From Flavobacterium sp. PMTSA4 (GTDB lineage: Bacteria > Bacteroidota > Bacteroidia > Flavobacteriales > Flavobacteriaceae): DNA of 64,000 bases. The stretch covers positions 1,674,001-1,738,000 of the forward strand of contig NZ_CP134890.1 in assembly GCF_032098525.1 (NCBI RefSeq), given 5' to 3'. How positions within the stretch are numbered: the first letter of the stretch is position 1; every line of letters starts with the position of its first letter. Of this stretch, positions 1 to 9,606 are shown piece after piece. The translations under genes and the position numbers were made by a program. The notes beneath the pieces are model-generated. The model made no database searches. It had not been told where the DNA came from and saw nothing but the letters and a program-made list of their open reading frames with translations.

Positions 1-557
1 TTAAAATACTCTATTGCTTCATTTCTTTTATTTGAAATATCTAGCAAATCTTGACGAACTGGATTTCCTGTTAAAATAATTTTCTCTTTTGGAAAAAAAC
101 GTTCTAAATTTTCATAGGCAACACAAATGGTATTGGCTTTTTTGCTCAATAATTTATTTGTGATTCCTGGATATGAATTTTGCTCTTGAACCAAAGTTGG
201 AATATTTGCACTATTAGCCATTTGAAGCAACGGACCAGAAGCAAAACCTCCAGTTCCAATAACAACATCAGGTTTAAATTTTTTAATAATACTTCTTGAT
301 TTCCATAAACTGCTCATTAATTTCAAAGGAAACATAGCGTTTTGAAACGTTAATTTACGTTGTAATCCAGCAATCCAAAGACCTTCAATTTTATATCCTG
401 CTTGCGGTACTTTTTGCATTTCCATTTTATCTTTTGCTCCAACAAAAAGAAACTCGGCATCAGGAAATCGTAACTTCAATTCATTTGCAATAGCAATTGC
501 CGGATAAATATGTCCGCCAGTTCCGCCTCCGCTAATTATGAATTTTAGTTTTTTCAT
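1..557 (-). CDS. murG: MurG, lipid II-forming GlcNAc transferase (5' part, runs off the window)
   Basis: MurG transfers N-acetylglucosamine from UDP-GlcNAc to lipid I on the inner face of the cytoplasmic membrane, giving lipid II. About 185 N-terminal residues are present; the gene continues past base 1. The N-terminal glycine-rich motif GGGTGGH lies at about residues 10-16 and is followed by IYPAIAIA. A conserved G-T-G-G-F-A-S-G segment lies near residue 102, and LVQEQNSYPG near 121. Only the acceptor-binding domain is visible; the UDP-GlcNAc-binding half lies outside. The ATG at 557 is 4 bp after the ftsW stop, so the gene belongs to the same cell-wall operon. Confidence 0.95.
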   Translation of the reverse strand, partial: MKKLKFIISGGGTGGHIYPAIAIANELKLRFPDAEFLFVGAKDKMEMQKVPQAGYKIEGLWIAGLQRKLTFQNAMFPLKLMSSLWKSRSIIKKFKPDVVIGTGGFASGPLLQMANSANIPTLVQEQNSYPGITNKLLSKKANTICVAYENLERFFPKEKIILTGNPVRQDLLDISNKRNEAIEYF

Positions 558-561
558 CTCT

Positions 562-1845
562 TTATTTATTTAAAACTACATCTAAAGGATTTTGATTTTC
601 AACTATTGAAAAATCTTCCTCTTCCAATTCATCTTCTTCTAATTGTTTATCAATTAATTTTTGTAAAGCTGCTTCACGTTTAGCTTTTTCAGCTTCGTCT
701 TCAGCTATTTCTTCTTCTTTTTTGGTAACACTGATAATAATACCCAAAGCAATACAGGTTATCCAAATCGAAGTTCCACCAGAACTTATTAATGGTAATG
801 TTTGTCCTGTGACTGGTAATAATTCTACAGCAACTCCCATATTGGTCATGGCTTGAAAAATGATTGGAAAACCAAGTCCAACAACTAATAATTTACCGAA
901 AAGCGTTGTTGATTTATGAGCTGCAACTACAAATCTGAATAATAGTAAAAGATATAATCCTAATACAAATAATCCGCCAAATAAGCCATATTCTTCAACA
1001 ATTATGGCATAAATAAAATCGGAAGAAGATTGTGGTAAAAAGTTTTTTTGAACACTTTTTCCAGGTCCAAGTCCGTAAACGCCACCTGAAGCAATAGCTA
1101 TTTTTGCTTTTTCAATTTGATAGTCATCTTCATCAGGTTTATCGGTAGCAAAATTATCAATACGACTAATCCATGTATCAACACGATTTGGGAATGCACC
1201 AGGAAAAGCTTTGGCTACTAAAACAAAAAACACCAAACTTACTAATCCAACACCAAGTATAACTCCGATGTATTTTAATGGATATTTCCCAATAAAAACC
1301 AACATTAAAACCATAGAAAAAATTAACGCTGCTGTAGATAAATTTGCAGGTAAAATTAATGCCAATGTTATGAAAACTGGCGTCCATAATTCCCAAATAG
1401 AAGCTTTAAAAGTAATTGGAGTTTCTCTTTTTTTGGATAAAAATCTTGCTACATAAATGTATAAAACAATGGCGGCTAAAGTTGATGTTTGAAAGGTAAT
1501 ACCAATAAACGGAATTTGAATCCATCTACTTGCATTGGCACCATCAATCATTGTTCCTTTGAGCAAAGTATAAACCAACAAAATCCAAACAACAGGTAAC
1601 ATTATTTTGGAAATTGTTTTAAAATAATGATATGGTACTTTGTGAATTTTGTATAAAATAAAAAATCCAACAAATACCTGTGCAGCATGCTTCAACAAAT
1701 AAGTAAACGCATTTCCTGAACCATGACGCATATATGCCAAATTACTACTTGCGCTAAAAACAGGCATAAAAGAAAGCATCGCCATCAAAGCAACGAATGC
1801 CCAGATAACTTTGTCTCCTCTTAAACTGTTTATAAACTCTTTCAT
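562..1845 (-). CDS. ftsW: FtsW, SEDS-family peptidoglycan glycosyltransferase of the divisome
   Basis: FtsW polymerises septal peptidoglycan from lipid II together with its partner PBP. The 427-residue protein is strongly hydrophobic and has the SEDS signature, including a segment with GLGPGKSVQK near residue 250 and the C-terminal P-L-I-S-S-G-G-T-S motif near 350. An acidic and basic cytoplasmic tail of about 55 residues (EEEIAEDEAEKAKREAAL onward) follows the last membrane helix. Its position between murD and murG, and its linkage to ftsI, favour FtsW over the elongation paralogue RodA. The start at 1845 lies 9 bp after the murD stop. Confidence 0.93.
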   Translation of the reverse strand: MKEFINSLRGDKVIWAFVALMAMLSFMPVFSASSNLAYMRHGSGNAFTYLLKHAAQVFVGFFILYKIHKVPYHYFKTISKIMLPVVWILLVYTLLKGTMIDGANASRWIQIPFIGITFQTSTLAAIVLYIYVARFLSKKRETPITFKASIWELWTPVFITLALILPANLSTAALIFSMVLMLVFIGKYPLKYIGVILGVGLVSLVFFVLVAKAFPGAFPNRVDTWISRIDNFATDKPDEDDYQIEKAKIAIASGGVYGLGPGKSVQKNFLPQSSSDFIYAIIVEEYGLFGGLFVLGLYLLLLFRFVVAAHKSTTLFGKLLVVGLGFPIIFQAMTNMGVAVELLPVTGQTLPLISSGGTSIWITCIALGIIISVTKKEEEIAEDEAEKAKREAALQKLIDKQLEEDELEEEDFSIVENQNPLDVVLNK

Positions 1846-1854
1846 AATAAACTT

Positions 1855-3189
1855 CTATAGATTTTTTACAGCTGCTTTAAATTGATTTCCTCTGTCTTCA
1901 TAGTTTTGAAATAAATCAAAACTTGCACAAGCAGGCGATAATAAAACAGCATCTCCTTTTTCAGTTAAATGTTTTGCCGTAATAACAGCATCTCGCATGT
2001 TGTCAACTTCAACCATCATATCGACTACATCTCTAAAGGCATCAATTATTTTTTTGTTATCAATTCCTAAACAAATAATTGCTTTTACTTTTTCGCGCAC
2101 TAAAGGCATTAATTCTGAATAATCATTTCCTTTGTCAACACCACCAACAATCCATACCGTTGGAACAGTCATGCTGTCTAAAGCAAAAAACGTAGCGTTA
2201 ACATTTGTTGCTTTACTATCATTGATGTATTGCACGTTTTGGATTTTTAAAACTTTCTCCAAACGATGCTCAACACCTTGAAAATTTGATAAACTTTCGC
2301 GAATGGTTTCTTTTCTGATTTTCATCAATTGTGCCACTGATGTAGCTGCCATTGCGTTCTTCAAATTGTGATTTCCTTCTAAAGAAATATCTACAATTTT
2401 CATTTCCAATTCTTCTTCGTTGATAAGAATGTTCATAGTGTCTTGTTTTATAAATGCTCCAAATTCAAATTGTTTTGACAGTGAAAAAGGAACTAGTTTT
2501 GCTTTTGTTTTGTTTTGTTTTAACCATTCCGAAATTGCTTCATCATCTGCGTCGAAGATTAAAAAATCATCTTCGGTTTGGTTCATTGTAATTCTAAATT
2601 TTGACGCGATATAATTTTCGTACTTATAATCGTATCGGTCTAAATGGTCTGGACTAATGTTTGTAATTATGGCTATTTCTGGCTTATAGTCAATAATTCC
2701 ATCCAACTGAAAACTGCTTAACTCTAATACATAACAATCGAAATTTTCTTCTGCTACTTGCCATGCAAAACTTTTTCCAACATTACCTGCTAAACCAACA
2801 TTTAATCCACCCGATTTTAACAAATGATAGGTTAACATTGTTGTGGTTGTTTTACCATTACTTCCTGTAATTCCAATGGTTTTAGCCGAAGTATATTTTG
2901 CTGCAAACTCAATTTCTGAAATAACTGGTATTCCTTTTTCAACCAACTTTTTTACAATTGGAGCTTTTTCAGGAATTCCTGGACTTTTCATTACGATGTT
3001 TGCACTCAGAATTAAATCTTCAGTATGGGTTTCATCTTCCCATTTAATTTCATACTGATTAAGAACGTCTTTATAGTTTTCTTTTATTTTTCCGAAGTCA
3101 GAAACAAAAACTTCGTATCCTTTTTTCTTTCCCAAAATGGCTGTTCCAACTCCACTTTCTCCACCGCCAAGTATTACCAATCGTTGCAT
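1855..3189 (-). CDS. murD: MurD, UDP-N-acetylmuramoyl-L-alanine--D-glutamate ligase
   Basis: This cytoplasmic ATP-dependent ligase adds D-glutamate to UDP-MurNAc-L-Ala. The protein has 444 residues, normal for the family. The N-terminal UMAG-binding domain begins LVILGGGESGVG. The Mur-ligase ATP-binding loop GITGSNGKTTT is near residue 106-116, the NISPDHLDRY segment near 188, and the conserved H-R-L-E segment near 301 is followed by NDSKATN. It lies 1 bp after mraY and 9 bp before ftsW. Confidence 0.96.
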   Translation of the reverse strand: MQRLVILGGGESGVGTAILGKKKGYEVFVSDFGKIKENYKDVLNQYEIKWEDETHTEDLILSANIVMKSPGIPEKAPIVKKLVEKGIPVISEIEFAAKYTSAKTIGITGSNGKTTTTMLTYHLLKSGGLNVGLAGNVGKSFAWQVAEENFDCYVLELSSFQLDGIIDYKPEIAIITNISPDHLDRYDYKYENYIASKFRITMNQTEDDFLIFDADDEAISEWLKQNKTKAKLVPFSLSKQFEFGAFIKQDTMNILINEEELEMKIVDISLEGNHNLKNAMAATSVAQLMKIRKETIRESLSNFQGVEHRLEKVLKIQNVQYINDSKATNVNATFFALDSMTVPTVWIVGGVDKGNDYSELMPLVREKVKAIICLGIDNKKIIDAFRDVVDMMVEVDNMRDAVITAKHLTEKGDAVLLSPACASFDLFQNYEDRGNQFKAAVKNL

Positions 3190-3190
3190 T

Positions 3191-4417
3191 TTATCTCAAT
3201 TTCAAGGTTACAATAGAAACGATGGCAAGCATAATGGCAACAATCCAAAAACGGGTTACTATTTTACTTTCGTGATATCCTTTTTTCTGATAATGGTGAT
3301 GCAATGGTGACATCAAGAAAACCCTTCGTCCTTCACCAAAACGTTTTTTAGTGTATTTGAAATAACTCACTTGAATAATTACAGAAAGATTTTCAGCAAA
3401 AAATATGGCACACAATACTGGTAAAAGCATTTCTTTTCGAACAGAAATTGCTAAAACTGCAATAATTCCACCGATAGTTAAACTTCCTGTATCGCCCATG
3501 AATACAGAAGCTGGATAAGAATTGTACCAAAGAAATCCAATTAATGCTCCAACAAATGCAGAAATAAATACGGTCATTTCCCCAGAATTTGGAATGTACA
3601 TAATGTTCAAATAATTGGACAAAATGATATTACCTGAAACGAACGTAAAAATTCCGAGTGCGAGCACCGAAATGGCTGATGTTCCAGCAGCTAACCCATC
3701 GATTCCATCAGTTAGATTTGCACCATTTGAAACGGCAGTGATGATAAAAATTACAATAGGAATAAATACCAACCAAGCCCAATTTTGATAATCATCGGTA
3801 AATGGTTTTAAAATTTGAGCATAATCTAATTCGTTGTTTTTGGTAAATGGAATTGTAGTTGTAGTCGATTTTATTTCCGCTGGTAATTCATTAATTACTT
3901 TCTCAGTACTGTTAAATGGAACCGCATTATTAGTGTGTTCTCTGATGGTAACTGCAGGATGAAAATATAAAACAGAACCAACAATCAATCCAAGACCAAC
4001 TTGACCAATCACTTTAAAAATACCTTTTAATCCTTGTTTGTCTTTTTTGAAAATTTTGATATAATCATCAATAAAACCGATTGTTCCCATCCAAAGCGTA
4101 GTTACAATCAACAACAAAACATAAATATTATCCAATCTTGTGAATAATAATACCGGTATAAGCGTAGCGATGATTATGATTAATCCACCCATTGTTGGCG
4201 TTCCGGCTTTTTGAGTTTGTCCTTCAAGACCAAGTTCTCTTACAGTTTCACCAACTTGTTGATTTCTTAAAAATGTGATTATTTTTTTTCCATAAATAGT
4301 AGACAACATCAATGAAAGTATCAATGCTAATGCAGAACGAAACGTGATGTATTGGAAAACTCCCGTTCCAGGAATATCCATTGTTTTATCTAGGTATTCA
4401 AATAAATAATATAGCAT
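3191..4417 (-). CDS. mraY: MraY, phospho-MurNAc-pentapeptide transferase
   Basis: MraY is an integral membrane enzyme that moves phospho-MurNAc-pentapeptide from UDP onto undecaprenyl phosphate, forming lipid I. At 408 residues it is about 45 residues longer than the E. coli protein. The extra length sits in a hydrophilic, Thr- and Asn-rich insert at about residues 158-212, between membrane helices, after which the core resumes. Catalytic signatures are visible: the GFIDDYIK aspartate pair near residue 114, NLTDGIDGLA near 234, and the HHHYQKKG histidine stretch near 372. I believe the insert is typical of Bacteroidota. Confidence 0.95.
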   Translation of the reverse strand: MLYYLFEYLDKTMDIPGTGVFQYITFRSALALILSLMLSTIYGKKIITFLRNQQVGETVRELGLEGQTQKAGTPTMGGLIIIIATLIPVLLFTRLDNIYVLLLIVTTLWMGTIGFIDDYIKIFKKDKQGLKGIFKVIGQVGLGLIVGSVLYFHPAVTIREHTNNAVPFNSTEKVINELPAEIKSTTTTIPFTKNNELDYAQILKPFTDDYQNWAWLVFIPIVIFIITAVSNGANLTDGIDGLAAGTSAISVLALGIFTFVSGNIILSNYLNIMYIPNSGEMTVFISAFVGALIGFLWYNSYPASVFMGDTGSLTIGGIIAVLAISVRKEMLLPVLCAIFFAENLSVIIQVSYFKYTKKRFGEGRRVFLMSPLHHHYQKKGYHESKIVTRFWIVAIMLAIVSIVTLKLR

Positions 4418-4422
4418 AATGT

Positions 4423-5886
4423 TTACTTATTTAGTTGCTCTAAAAATTCTTTTACTATTTTCATATCATCGAAATCATATCTAACTCCATTGATTTCTTG
4501 ATAGGTTTCATGTCCTTTCCCAGCAATCAGAATAATATCTTTAAAACTGGCCAATTGACAAGCGGTTTTGATAGCTTGTTTTCTATCAACTATTGAAAGC
4601 GTTTTTCTTTGATTTTGAACCTCAACACCTTTTTCCATATCAGCAATAATATCAATTGGATCTTCGGTTCTTGGATTATCAGAAGTGATAATTACTTTGT
4701 TGCTCATTGATGTTGCAATATGCGCCATGATTGGTCTTTTTGCTTTATCTCTGTCACCACCACAACCAATAACCGTAATTAAATGTTCGTTATTCGTTCT
4801 GATATCATTAATGGTTTTTAATACATTTTCTAAAGCATCAGGCGTATGTGCATAATCAACAATTGCTGTGATTTGTTCTTCAGAAACTATAAACTGAAAT
4901 CTTCCTGAAACACTTTCTAACTCTGAAAGCAATCGCAAAACTTCTAACTTATCTAAACCAAGTTCTACAGCAGTTCCATAAATTGCCAATAAATTATAGG
5001 CATTAAACGTTCCGATTAATTTAACCCAAACTTCACTTTCATTAATTTTTAACAGCAAACCCGAAAGTTGGTTTTCAAGAATTTGAGCTTTATAATCTGC
5101 GTAACTTTTTAATGCATAAGTCAATTTTCTTGCAGCTGTGTTTTGAAGCATAACCAAACCATTTTTATCATCAATATTGGTTAATGCAAAAGCTGTCTTT
5201 GGCAAATGATCAAAGAATGATTTTTTAACATCACGATATTCAGCAAAAGTTGGATGATAGTCTAAATGATCATGCGATAAATTGGTGAAAATTCCAGCTG
5301 CAAAATGCAATCCTTCCGTTCTTTTTTGATGAATACCATGTGAACTAACTTCCATGAAGCAATATTCAACACCAGCTGTATTCATTTCTGCCAAATAATG
5401 ATTAATGGTCAACGAATCTGGCGTTGTATGTGTAGCTTTATATTCTTGGTCATCAACCAAAATTTTCACTGTTGACAATAAGCCTACTTTATAGCCAGCT
5501 TTTTTAAACAATTGGTATAAAAGTGAAGCAATGGTTGTTTTTCCATTGGTTCCAGTAATTCCGATTAACTTCAAGTTGTTGGATGGATTTCCATAAAAAT
5601 TTGAAGCTAAAAACGCTAAAGCTGTATTGGTATCTTTTACTTGAACATAGGTAATTCCGGAAACAATAATTTCAGGCAAAGTATCACAAACTATAACCGT
5701 TGCGCCTAGATTAATTGCTTTTTCAATAAAATCATGACCATTAGAAATAGTTCCTCGAATTGCCACAAAAACATCATTCTCTTGAATTTTTCGTGAATCA
5801 AATTCAATTTTTTCAATAGCAATATCTGTCGAACCTTTTACAACTTCGATAGCTACTTTATATAATATTTCTTTTAAAATTATCAC
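4423..5886 (-). CDS. murE: MurE, UDP-MurNAc-tripeptide synthetase, probably meso-diaminopimelate adding
   Basis: MurE adds the third amino acid to UDP-MurNAc-L-Ala-D-Glu. The protein has 487 residues. The ATP loop GITGTNGKTT lies near residue 108. The motif D-N-P-R (in TSDNPRTEDP) lies near residue 405 and in characterised MurE enzymes marks meso-diaminopimelate rather than lysine as substrate. The start is a GTG at 5886 that overlaps the ftsI stop by 4 bp (GTGA), an arrangement that suggests translational coupling. No murF follows; murE runs straight into mraY with a 5 bp gap. Confidence 0.95.
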   Translation of the reverse strand: MIILKEILYKVAIEVVKGSTDIAIEKIEFDSRKIQENDVFVAIRGTISNGHDFIEKAINLGATVIVCDTLPEIIVSGITYVQVKDTNTALAFLASNFYGNPSNNLKLIGITGTNGKTTIASLLYQLFKKAGYKVGLLSTVKILVDDQEYKATHTTPDSLTINHYLAEMNTAGVEYCFMEVSSHGIHQKRTEGLHFAAGIFTNLSHDHLDYHPTFAEYRDVKKSFFDHLPKTAFALTNIDDKNGLVMLQNTAARKLTYALKSYADYKAQILENQLSGLLLKINESEVWVKLIGTFNAYNLLAIYGTAVELGLDKLEVLRLLSELESVSGRFQFIVSEEQITAIVDYAHTPDALENVLKTINDIRTNNEHLITVIGCGGDRDKAKRPIMAHIATSMSNKVIITSDNPRTEDPIDIIADMEKGVEVQNQRKTLSIVDRKQAIKTACQLASFKDIILIAGKGHETYQEINGVRYDFDDMKIVKEFLEQLNK

Positions 5887-7886
5887 GATAATTCCAGAGT
5901 TATAATTTTTACATTCTCAAGTAATTCTCCAGGCAAAATGGATTGTTTTTTAACTTTTCCAACACCAATTACTTTTACTTTTATTTTTAAATTTTCTAAA
6001 AGAGCAACAGCATCCATTCCTGCCATTCCTTTTAGATTAGGCAATGTTTTCTTTTCAGATTGAGCTTTGTCATAATATTGTTGATAAGCAACTTCAACTT
6101 TTGAAACTTTTGAATTCAAATTTTTGATTTCATTTGTTGATGGCGCATCGGTAAATATTTTTTGAGCAATTCGTTTAAAAACTGGTCCAGCAACATCAGC
6201 ACCGTAATAATTGTTATTTGATGTATTTGGTTTATGAACTACCACAATACAAGAGTATTTTGGATTTTCAACGGGGAAAAATCCAGCAAATGATGAAATG
6301 TAATATTTATCAGCTCCGCTATTTACACCATAATTTGCTGCGGCAGTTCCTGTTTTTCCTGCCATTGAAAAATCTTTAGAATATAACTTTGAAGCCGTAC
6401 CTCTTTTAACAACATTTTCTAAAACTGCTTTTACTTTTTTAATGGTTTCCTCAGAACAAATTCGAGGATTTATTACTTCAGTATTGTATTTTTTAATGAC
6501 TTTATTCCATTCCTTAATTTCTGTAACAAATTTTGGCTTAATCATTATTCCATTATTGGCAATTGCATTGTAAAGCGCAAGAGTTTGTAAAGGCGTAACA
6601 GAAACTCCATAACCATAAGCCATCCATGGTAACGAAATTCCGCTCCATTTTTTATCACCAGGTTGAGGAATATACGGAATTCCTTCACCTTCAAATGGCA
6701 AACCAATTGGCTTATTTAGCCCTAAAGCATCAATTCTATCAACAAATTCTTTTGGATTGTCTTTGTAGTTATCATAAACAGCTTGAACCATAACCGTATT
6801 TGAAGAAACTTCAAAACCACGAGCTAATGAAATTTTGCCATAACCACCTTCGTGCGAATCACGAACTTTTCGGTTATAATAAGTTACAATTCCACCATTA
6901 GTGTCATAAACTTTACTAGTATCAACTTTATTATCATCGAGTAAAGCAATCAAATCAACCAATTTGAATGTTGAACCAGGTTCATGTGATTCTGCTACAG
7001 CATAATTTACAGTTTCATAATACGAACCATCGCTTGCTCTACCTAAATTTGAGATAGCTTTTACATTACCTGTTTTAGTTTCCATCACAACAACACAACC
7101 ATGATCGGCTTCATACAATTCAAGTTGTTTCAACAAAGCATGATGCGCAATATCTTGAATGTAAACATCAATCGTAGAAATTACATCATAGCCATCTTGT
7201 GGATCAACTTCATTAATATCTCTAATCGGTTTCCATTGACCTTTTGCGATTTTTTGTTTTAATATTTTGCCGTCTTTACCGTTTAAATATTTTCTAAACG
7301 ACCATTCGATTCCTTTTCCATCTGGAATTCCTGATGGCGTTATTCTTTCGTAACCGATTGTCCTTTCTGCTATTTTACCAATTGGATGTTCACGAACTGT
7401 TTTTTGTTCAGTAATCATTCCACCTTTATAAGTTCCTAGATTAAATAATGGAAAACTTTTAATTCTTAAGTATTCTGTATATGTTAAACTTCTTGCTAAA
7501 AGAAAATACCTGTTTTTATCAGCTTTTGCTTTTCTGAGTTCTGAATGATAATAAGAACTTGGTTTTCCAAGCATTACTGATAATGAATCAGAAAGTGCTT
7601 TTACATTTTTATCAAAATCTTCTTCTTTCGGCGCAACAGCATCAAATCGAATCGTGTAATTTGGAATTGAAGTAGCTAACAAACTTCCATCGGCAGAATA
7701 AATGTTCCCTTTGTTAGCAGGAATGATGAAGTTTTTAACCGAACGTTCTTTGGCTAGTTTTCTATAATAATCGCCTTTAACCCATTGAATGTTGGTAAGT
7801 TTAAACGTAATTGCGCATGCAATAACAAAGAAGCTGAATGCAACGAGATAAATGCGATATGATATTTGCTTTTCTTCTACTGCCAT
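5883..7886 (-). CDS. ftsI: FtsI/PBP3-type septal transpeptidase with a C-terminal PASTA domain
   Basis: This class B penicillin-binding protein cross-links septal peptidoglycan. The 667-residue protein has one N-terminal membrane helix (about residues 10-28), a dimerisation module, and a transpeptidase domain with all three catalytic motifs: S-T-F-K (after EPG, near residue 305), S-S-N (near 363) and K-T-G (in MAGKTGTAA, near 510). The last 60 residues, from about TLPNLKGM, form a single PASTA-like repeat. It overlaps the upstream ftsL-like gene by 10 bp and murE by 4 bp. Confidence 0.94.
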   Translation of the reverse strand: MAVEEKQISYRIYLVAFSFFVIACAITFKLTNIQWVKGDYYRKLAKERSVKNFIIPANKGNIYSADGSLLATSIPNYTIRFDAVAPKEEDFDKNVKALSDSLSVMLGKPSSYYHSELRKAKADKNRYFLLARSLTYTEYLRIKSFPLFNLGTYKGGMITEQKTVREHPIGKIAERTIGYERITPSGIPDGKGIEWSFRKYLNGKDGKILKQKIAKGQWKPIRDINEVDPQDGYDVISTIDVYIQDIAHHALLKQLELYEADHGCVVVMETKTGNVKAISNLGRASDGSYYETVNYAVAESHEPGSTFKLVDLIALLDDNKVDTSKVYDTNGGIVTYYNRKVRDSHEGGYGKISLARGFEVSSNTVMVQAVYDNYKDNPKEFVDRIDALGLNKPIGLPFEGEGIPYIPQPGDKKWSGISLPWMAYGYGVSVTPLQTLALYNAIANNGIMIKPKFVTEIKEWNKVIKKYNTEVINPRICSEETIKKVKAVLENVVKRGTASKLYSKDFSMAGKTGTAAANYGVNSGADKYYISSFAGFFPVENPKYSCIVVVHKPNTSNNNYYGADVAGPVFKRIAQKIFTDAPSTNEIKNLNSKVSKVEVAYQQYYDKAQSEKKTLPNLKGMAGMDAVALLENLKIKVKVIGVGKVKKQSILPGELLENVKIITLELS

Positions 7887-8224
7887 AACTTCTTAAACAA
7901 ACTTTTTTCTTCTACTTTTTTTACTTTTATTTTTTTTGGTGGAACCGATGATGGAAAAATATTTCGTTCTTTCATTTTCTCCGAAACTGTCGATTCCATT
8001 TTTAATTTCATTAACTCAGAACGTCTATCTACAAACTCTGAACGCAATTCCTTTACTTCATTTGTAAGCTCTGTAATTCTAAAAACTTTACGTTCAAATC
8101 GATGCGTATTTGCAATCATTCCAATAGCTAGAAGAATTAGAAAAACGATAAAACGCCAATTTTTTGTAGCATCTTCATTTACTAAAAATCTTGCTTTCAA
8201 TATGCTGTAAACACCTTTCTTCAT
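7877..8224 (-). CDS. ftsL: FtsL-like bitopic division protein
   Basis: This 115-residue protein has a short cytoplasmic N-terminus, one membrane helix at about residues 23-41 (FIVFLILLAIGMIANT) and a periplasmic segment (about 42-90) that looks like a leucine-zipper coiled coil. A basic tail rich in Lys and Pro follows. Topology, size and position between rsmH and ftsI match FtsL, which bridges FtsQ and FtsB to FtsW and FtsI in other bacteria. Sequence conservation in this family is low, so the assignment rests on position and topology. Confidence 0.75.
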   Translation of the reverse strand: MKKGVYSILKARFLVNEDATKNWRFIVFLILLAIGMIANTHRFERKVFRITELTNEVKELRSEFVDRRSELMKLKMESTVSEKMKERNIFPSSVPPKKIKVKKVEEKSLFKKLWQ

Positions 8225-8231
8225 AAACTAT

Positions 8232-9137
8232 TTACTTTTTTTCAGCAACTCTCAACTTTGCACTTCTAGCTCTATTGTTTATTTTGATTTCTGCTTCTGT
8301 CGGAACAATTAACTTTTCTATCAGTTTAAATGGAACCGAAAAATTCCCGAAAAAATCTCTCTCAGGTTCACCTTCAAACAATCCGTTTTTCATAAAGCGT
8401 TTTACTAATCTATCTTCTAAAGAATGATATGATATCACACTTAATCTTCCATTTGGTTTCAAGATTTCAAGCGACTGCTCTAAAAATTCTTTCAACACTT
8501 CCATCTCCTGATTTACTTCAATTCGAATGGCTTGGTAGATTTGCGCCAAAATTTTATTTTTGAACTGCTCTGGTAAATATTTATTAAGAACTTGTTTTAA
8601 CTCTTCAGTGGTTTTAATTGTCTTTTTTTCTCTAGCTTCAATTATTGTTCTTGCTAAAGCTGGAGCAATTTTTAATTCTCCATAATCCAAAAAAACTCTT
8701 CTCAGATTTGCATCATCATATTCGTTAACAACTTTAAATGCATCTAAATCATTTTTTTTACTCATTCTCATATCTAAATCTGCTTCAAAACGAGTAGAAA
8801 AACCTCTTTCAGGAACATCAAATTGATGCGACGAAACTCCTAAGTCTGCCAAAATTCCATCAACATTTTTTATTCCATAAAATCTCAAAAAACGTTTTAT
8901 ATATCTAAAATTCTCAGGAATCAAAACAAAGCGTTCATCGGCTATACTATTTGCTTGAGCATCTTCGTCTTGATCAAATGCGAATAATTTTCCGTTTGGT
9001 CCAAGCCTTTTCATAATCTCTCTTGAATGTCCGCCGCCGCCAAAAGTTACATCTACATAAACTCCATCAGGCTTAATATTCAAACCGTCAACAGTTTCAT
9101 GCAACAAAACAGGATTATGATATTCCATTGTCATCAT
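8232..9137 (-). CDS. rsmH: RsmH (MraW), 16S rRNA C1402 N4-methyltransferase
   Basis: RsmH uses SAM to methylate N4 of C1402 in the 16S rRNA decoding centre. The roughly 300-residue protein shows the family signatures VDVTFGGGGHSREI (SAM-binding loop, near residue 28), ILADLGVSSHQFD (near 97) and VISYHSLEDRLVK (near 239). The longest frame starts at 9137; ATG codons at 9134 and 9128 are equally plausible, and the last gives a protein beginning MEYHNPVLL as in many homologues. All three lie inside the end of mraZ, so translation of the two is probably coupled. Confidence 0.95.
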   Translation of the reverse strand: MMTMEYHNPVLLHETVDGLNIKPDGVYVDVTFGGGGHSREIMKRLGPNGKLFAFDQDEDAQANSIADERFVLIPENFRYIKRFLRFYGIKNVDGILADLGVSSHQFDVPERGFSTRFEADLDMRMSKKNDLDAFKVVNEYDDANLRRVFLDYGELKIAPALARTIIEAREKKTIKTTEELKQVLNKYLPEQFKNKILAQIYQAIRIEVNQEMEVLKEFLEQSLEILKPNGRLSVISYHSLEDRLVKRFMKNGLFEGEPERDFFGNFSVPFKLIEKLIVPTEAEIKINNRARSAKLRVAEKK

Positions 9138-9585
9138 TTATATTTCCCATTACATCTTCTGCCAAATCAGCAAAATCTACATCATCACCAGAAATTGATT
9201 TTTCATATAATTCTTTATCCCAAATCTCAACTATGTTTACAGCTGACGAAAGGACAATGTCTTTAGAAATTTTTGAGAAAGCGATTAAATCTTTTGGAAC
9301 TAACAATCGGCCAAGTTCATCTACTTCAATCATTTTTACTCCAGCCGTAAATCTTCTAATGAAATCATTATTCTTTTTCACAAAACGATTTAACTTATTG
9401 ATTTTTTGCATCATCAAGTTCCATTCTGCCATTGGATACAATTCTAAACATGGTTGAAAAACTGAACGCTTTAAAACAAAACCATCTTTCAACGAAGATG
9501 TTAATTGCTTTTTTAACGCAGCTGGAATCATCAATCTTCCTTTTGCGTCAACTTTACATTCATATGTTCCAATTATTGAATCCAC
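9115..9585 (-). CDS. mraZ: MraZ, transcriptional regulator of the division and cell-wall cluster
   Basis: MraZ is an AbrB-fold DNA-binding protein made of two SpoVT/AbrB-like domains, and in E. coli it represses its own operon by binding tandem repeats. The protein has 156 residues. The first domain carries CKVDAKGRLMIPAALK near residue 10, and the second repeats the pattern as IEVDELGRLLVPKDL near 87. The start codon is GTG at 9585, with a purine-rich ribosome-binding region (AAAGAGAAAGA) just upstream; there is no in-frame ATG nearby. It is the first gene of the cluster and overlaps rsmH. Confidence 0.95.
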   Translation of the reverse strand: MDSIIGTYECKVDAKGRLMIPAALKKQLTSSLKDGFVLKRSVFQPCLELYPMAEWNLMMQKINKLNRFVKKNNDFIRRFTAGVKMIEVDELGRLLVPKDLIAFSKISKDIVLSSAVNIVEIWDKELYEKSISGDDVDFADLAEDVMGNINDDNGIS

Positions 9586-9606
9586 TCTTTCTCTTTAAGA
9601 TATGAG

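Noticed and set aside
2420..2614. Plus-strand frames inside the minus-strand cell-wall genes (also 1211-1456, 2843-3058, 9128-9457)
   Set aside because: All are antisense shadows of well-supported genes with no sign of independent coding, such as a ribosome-binding region or a known domain.
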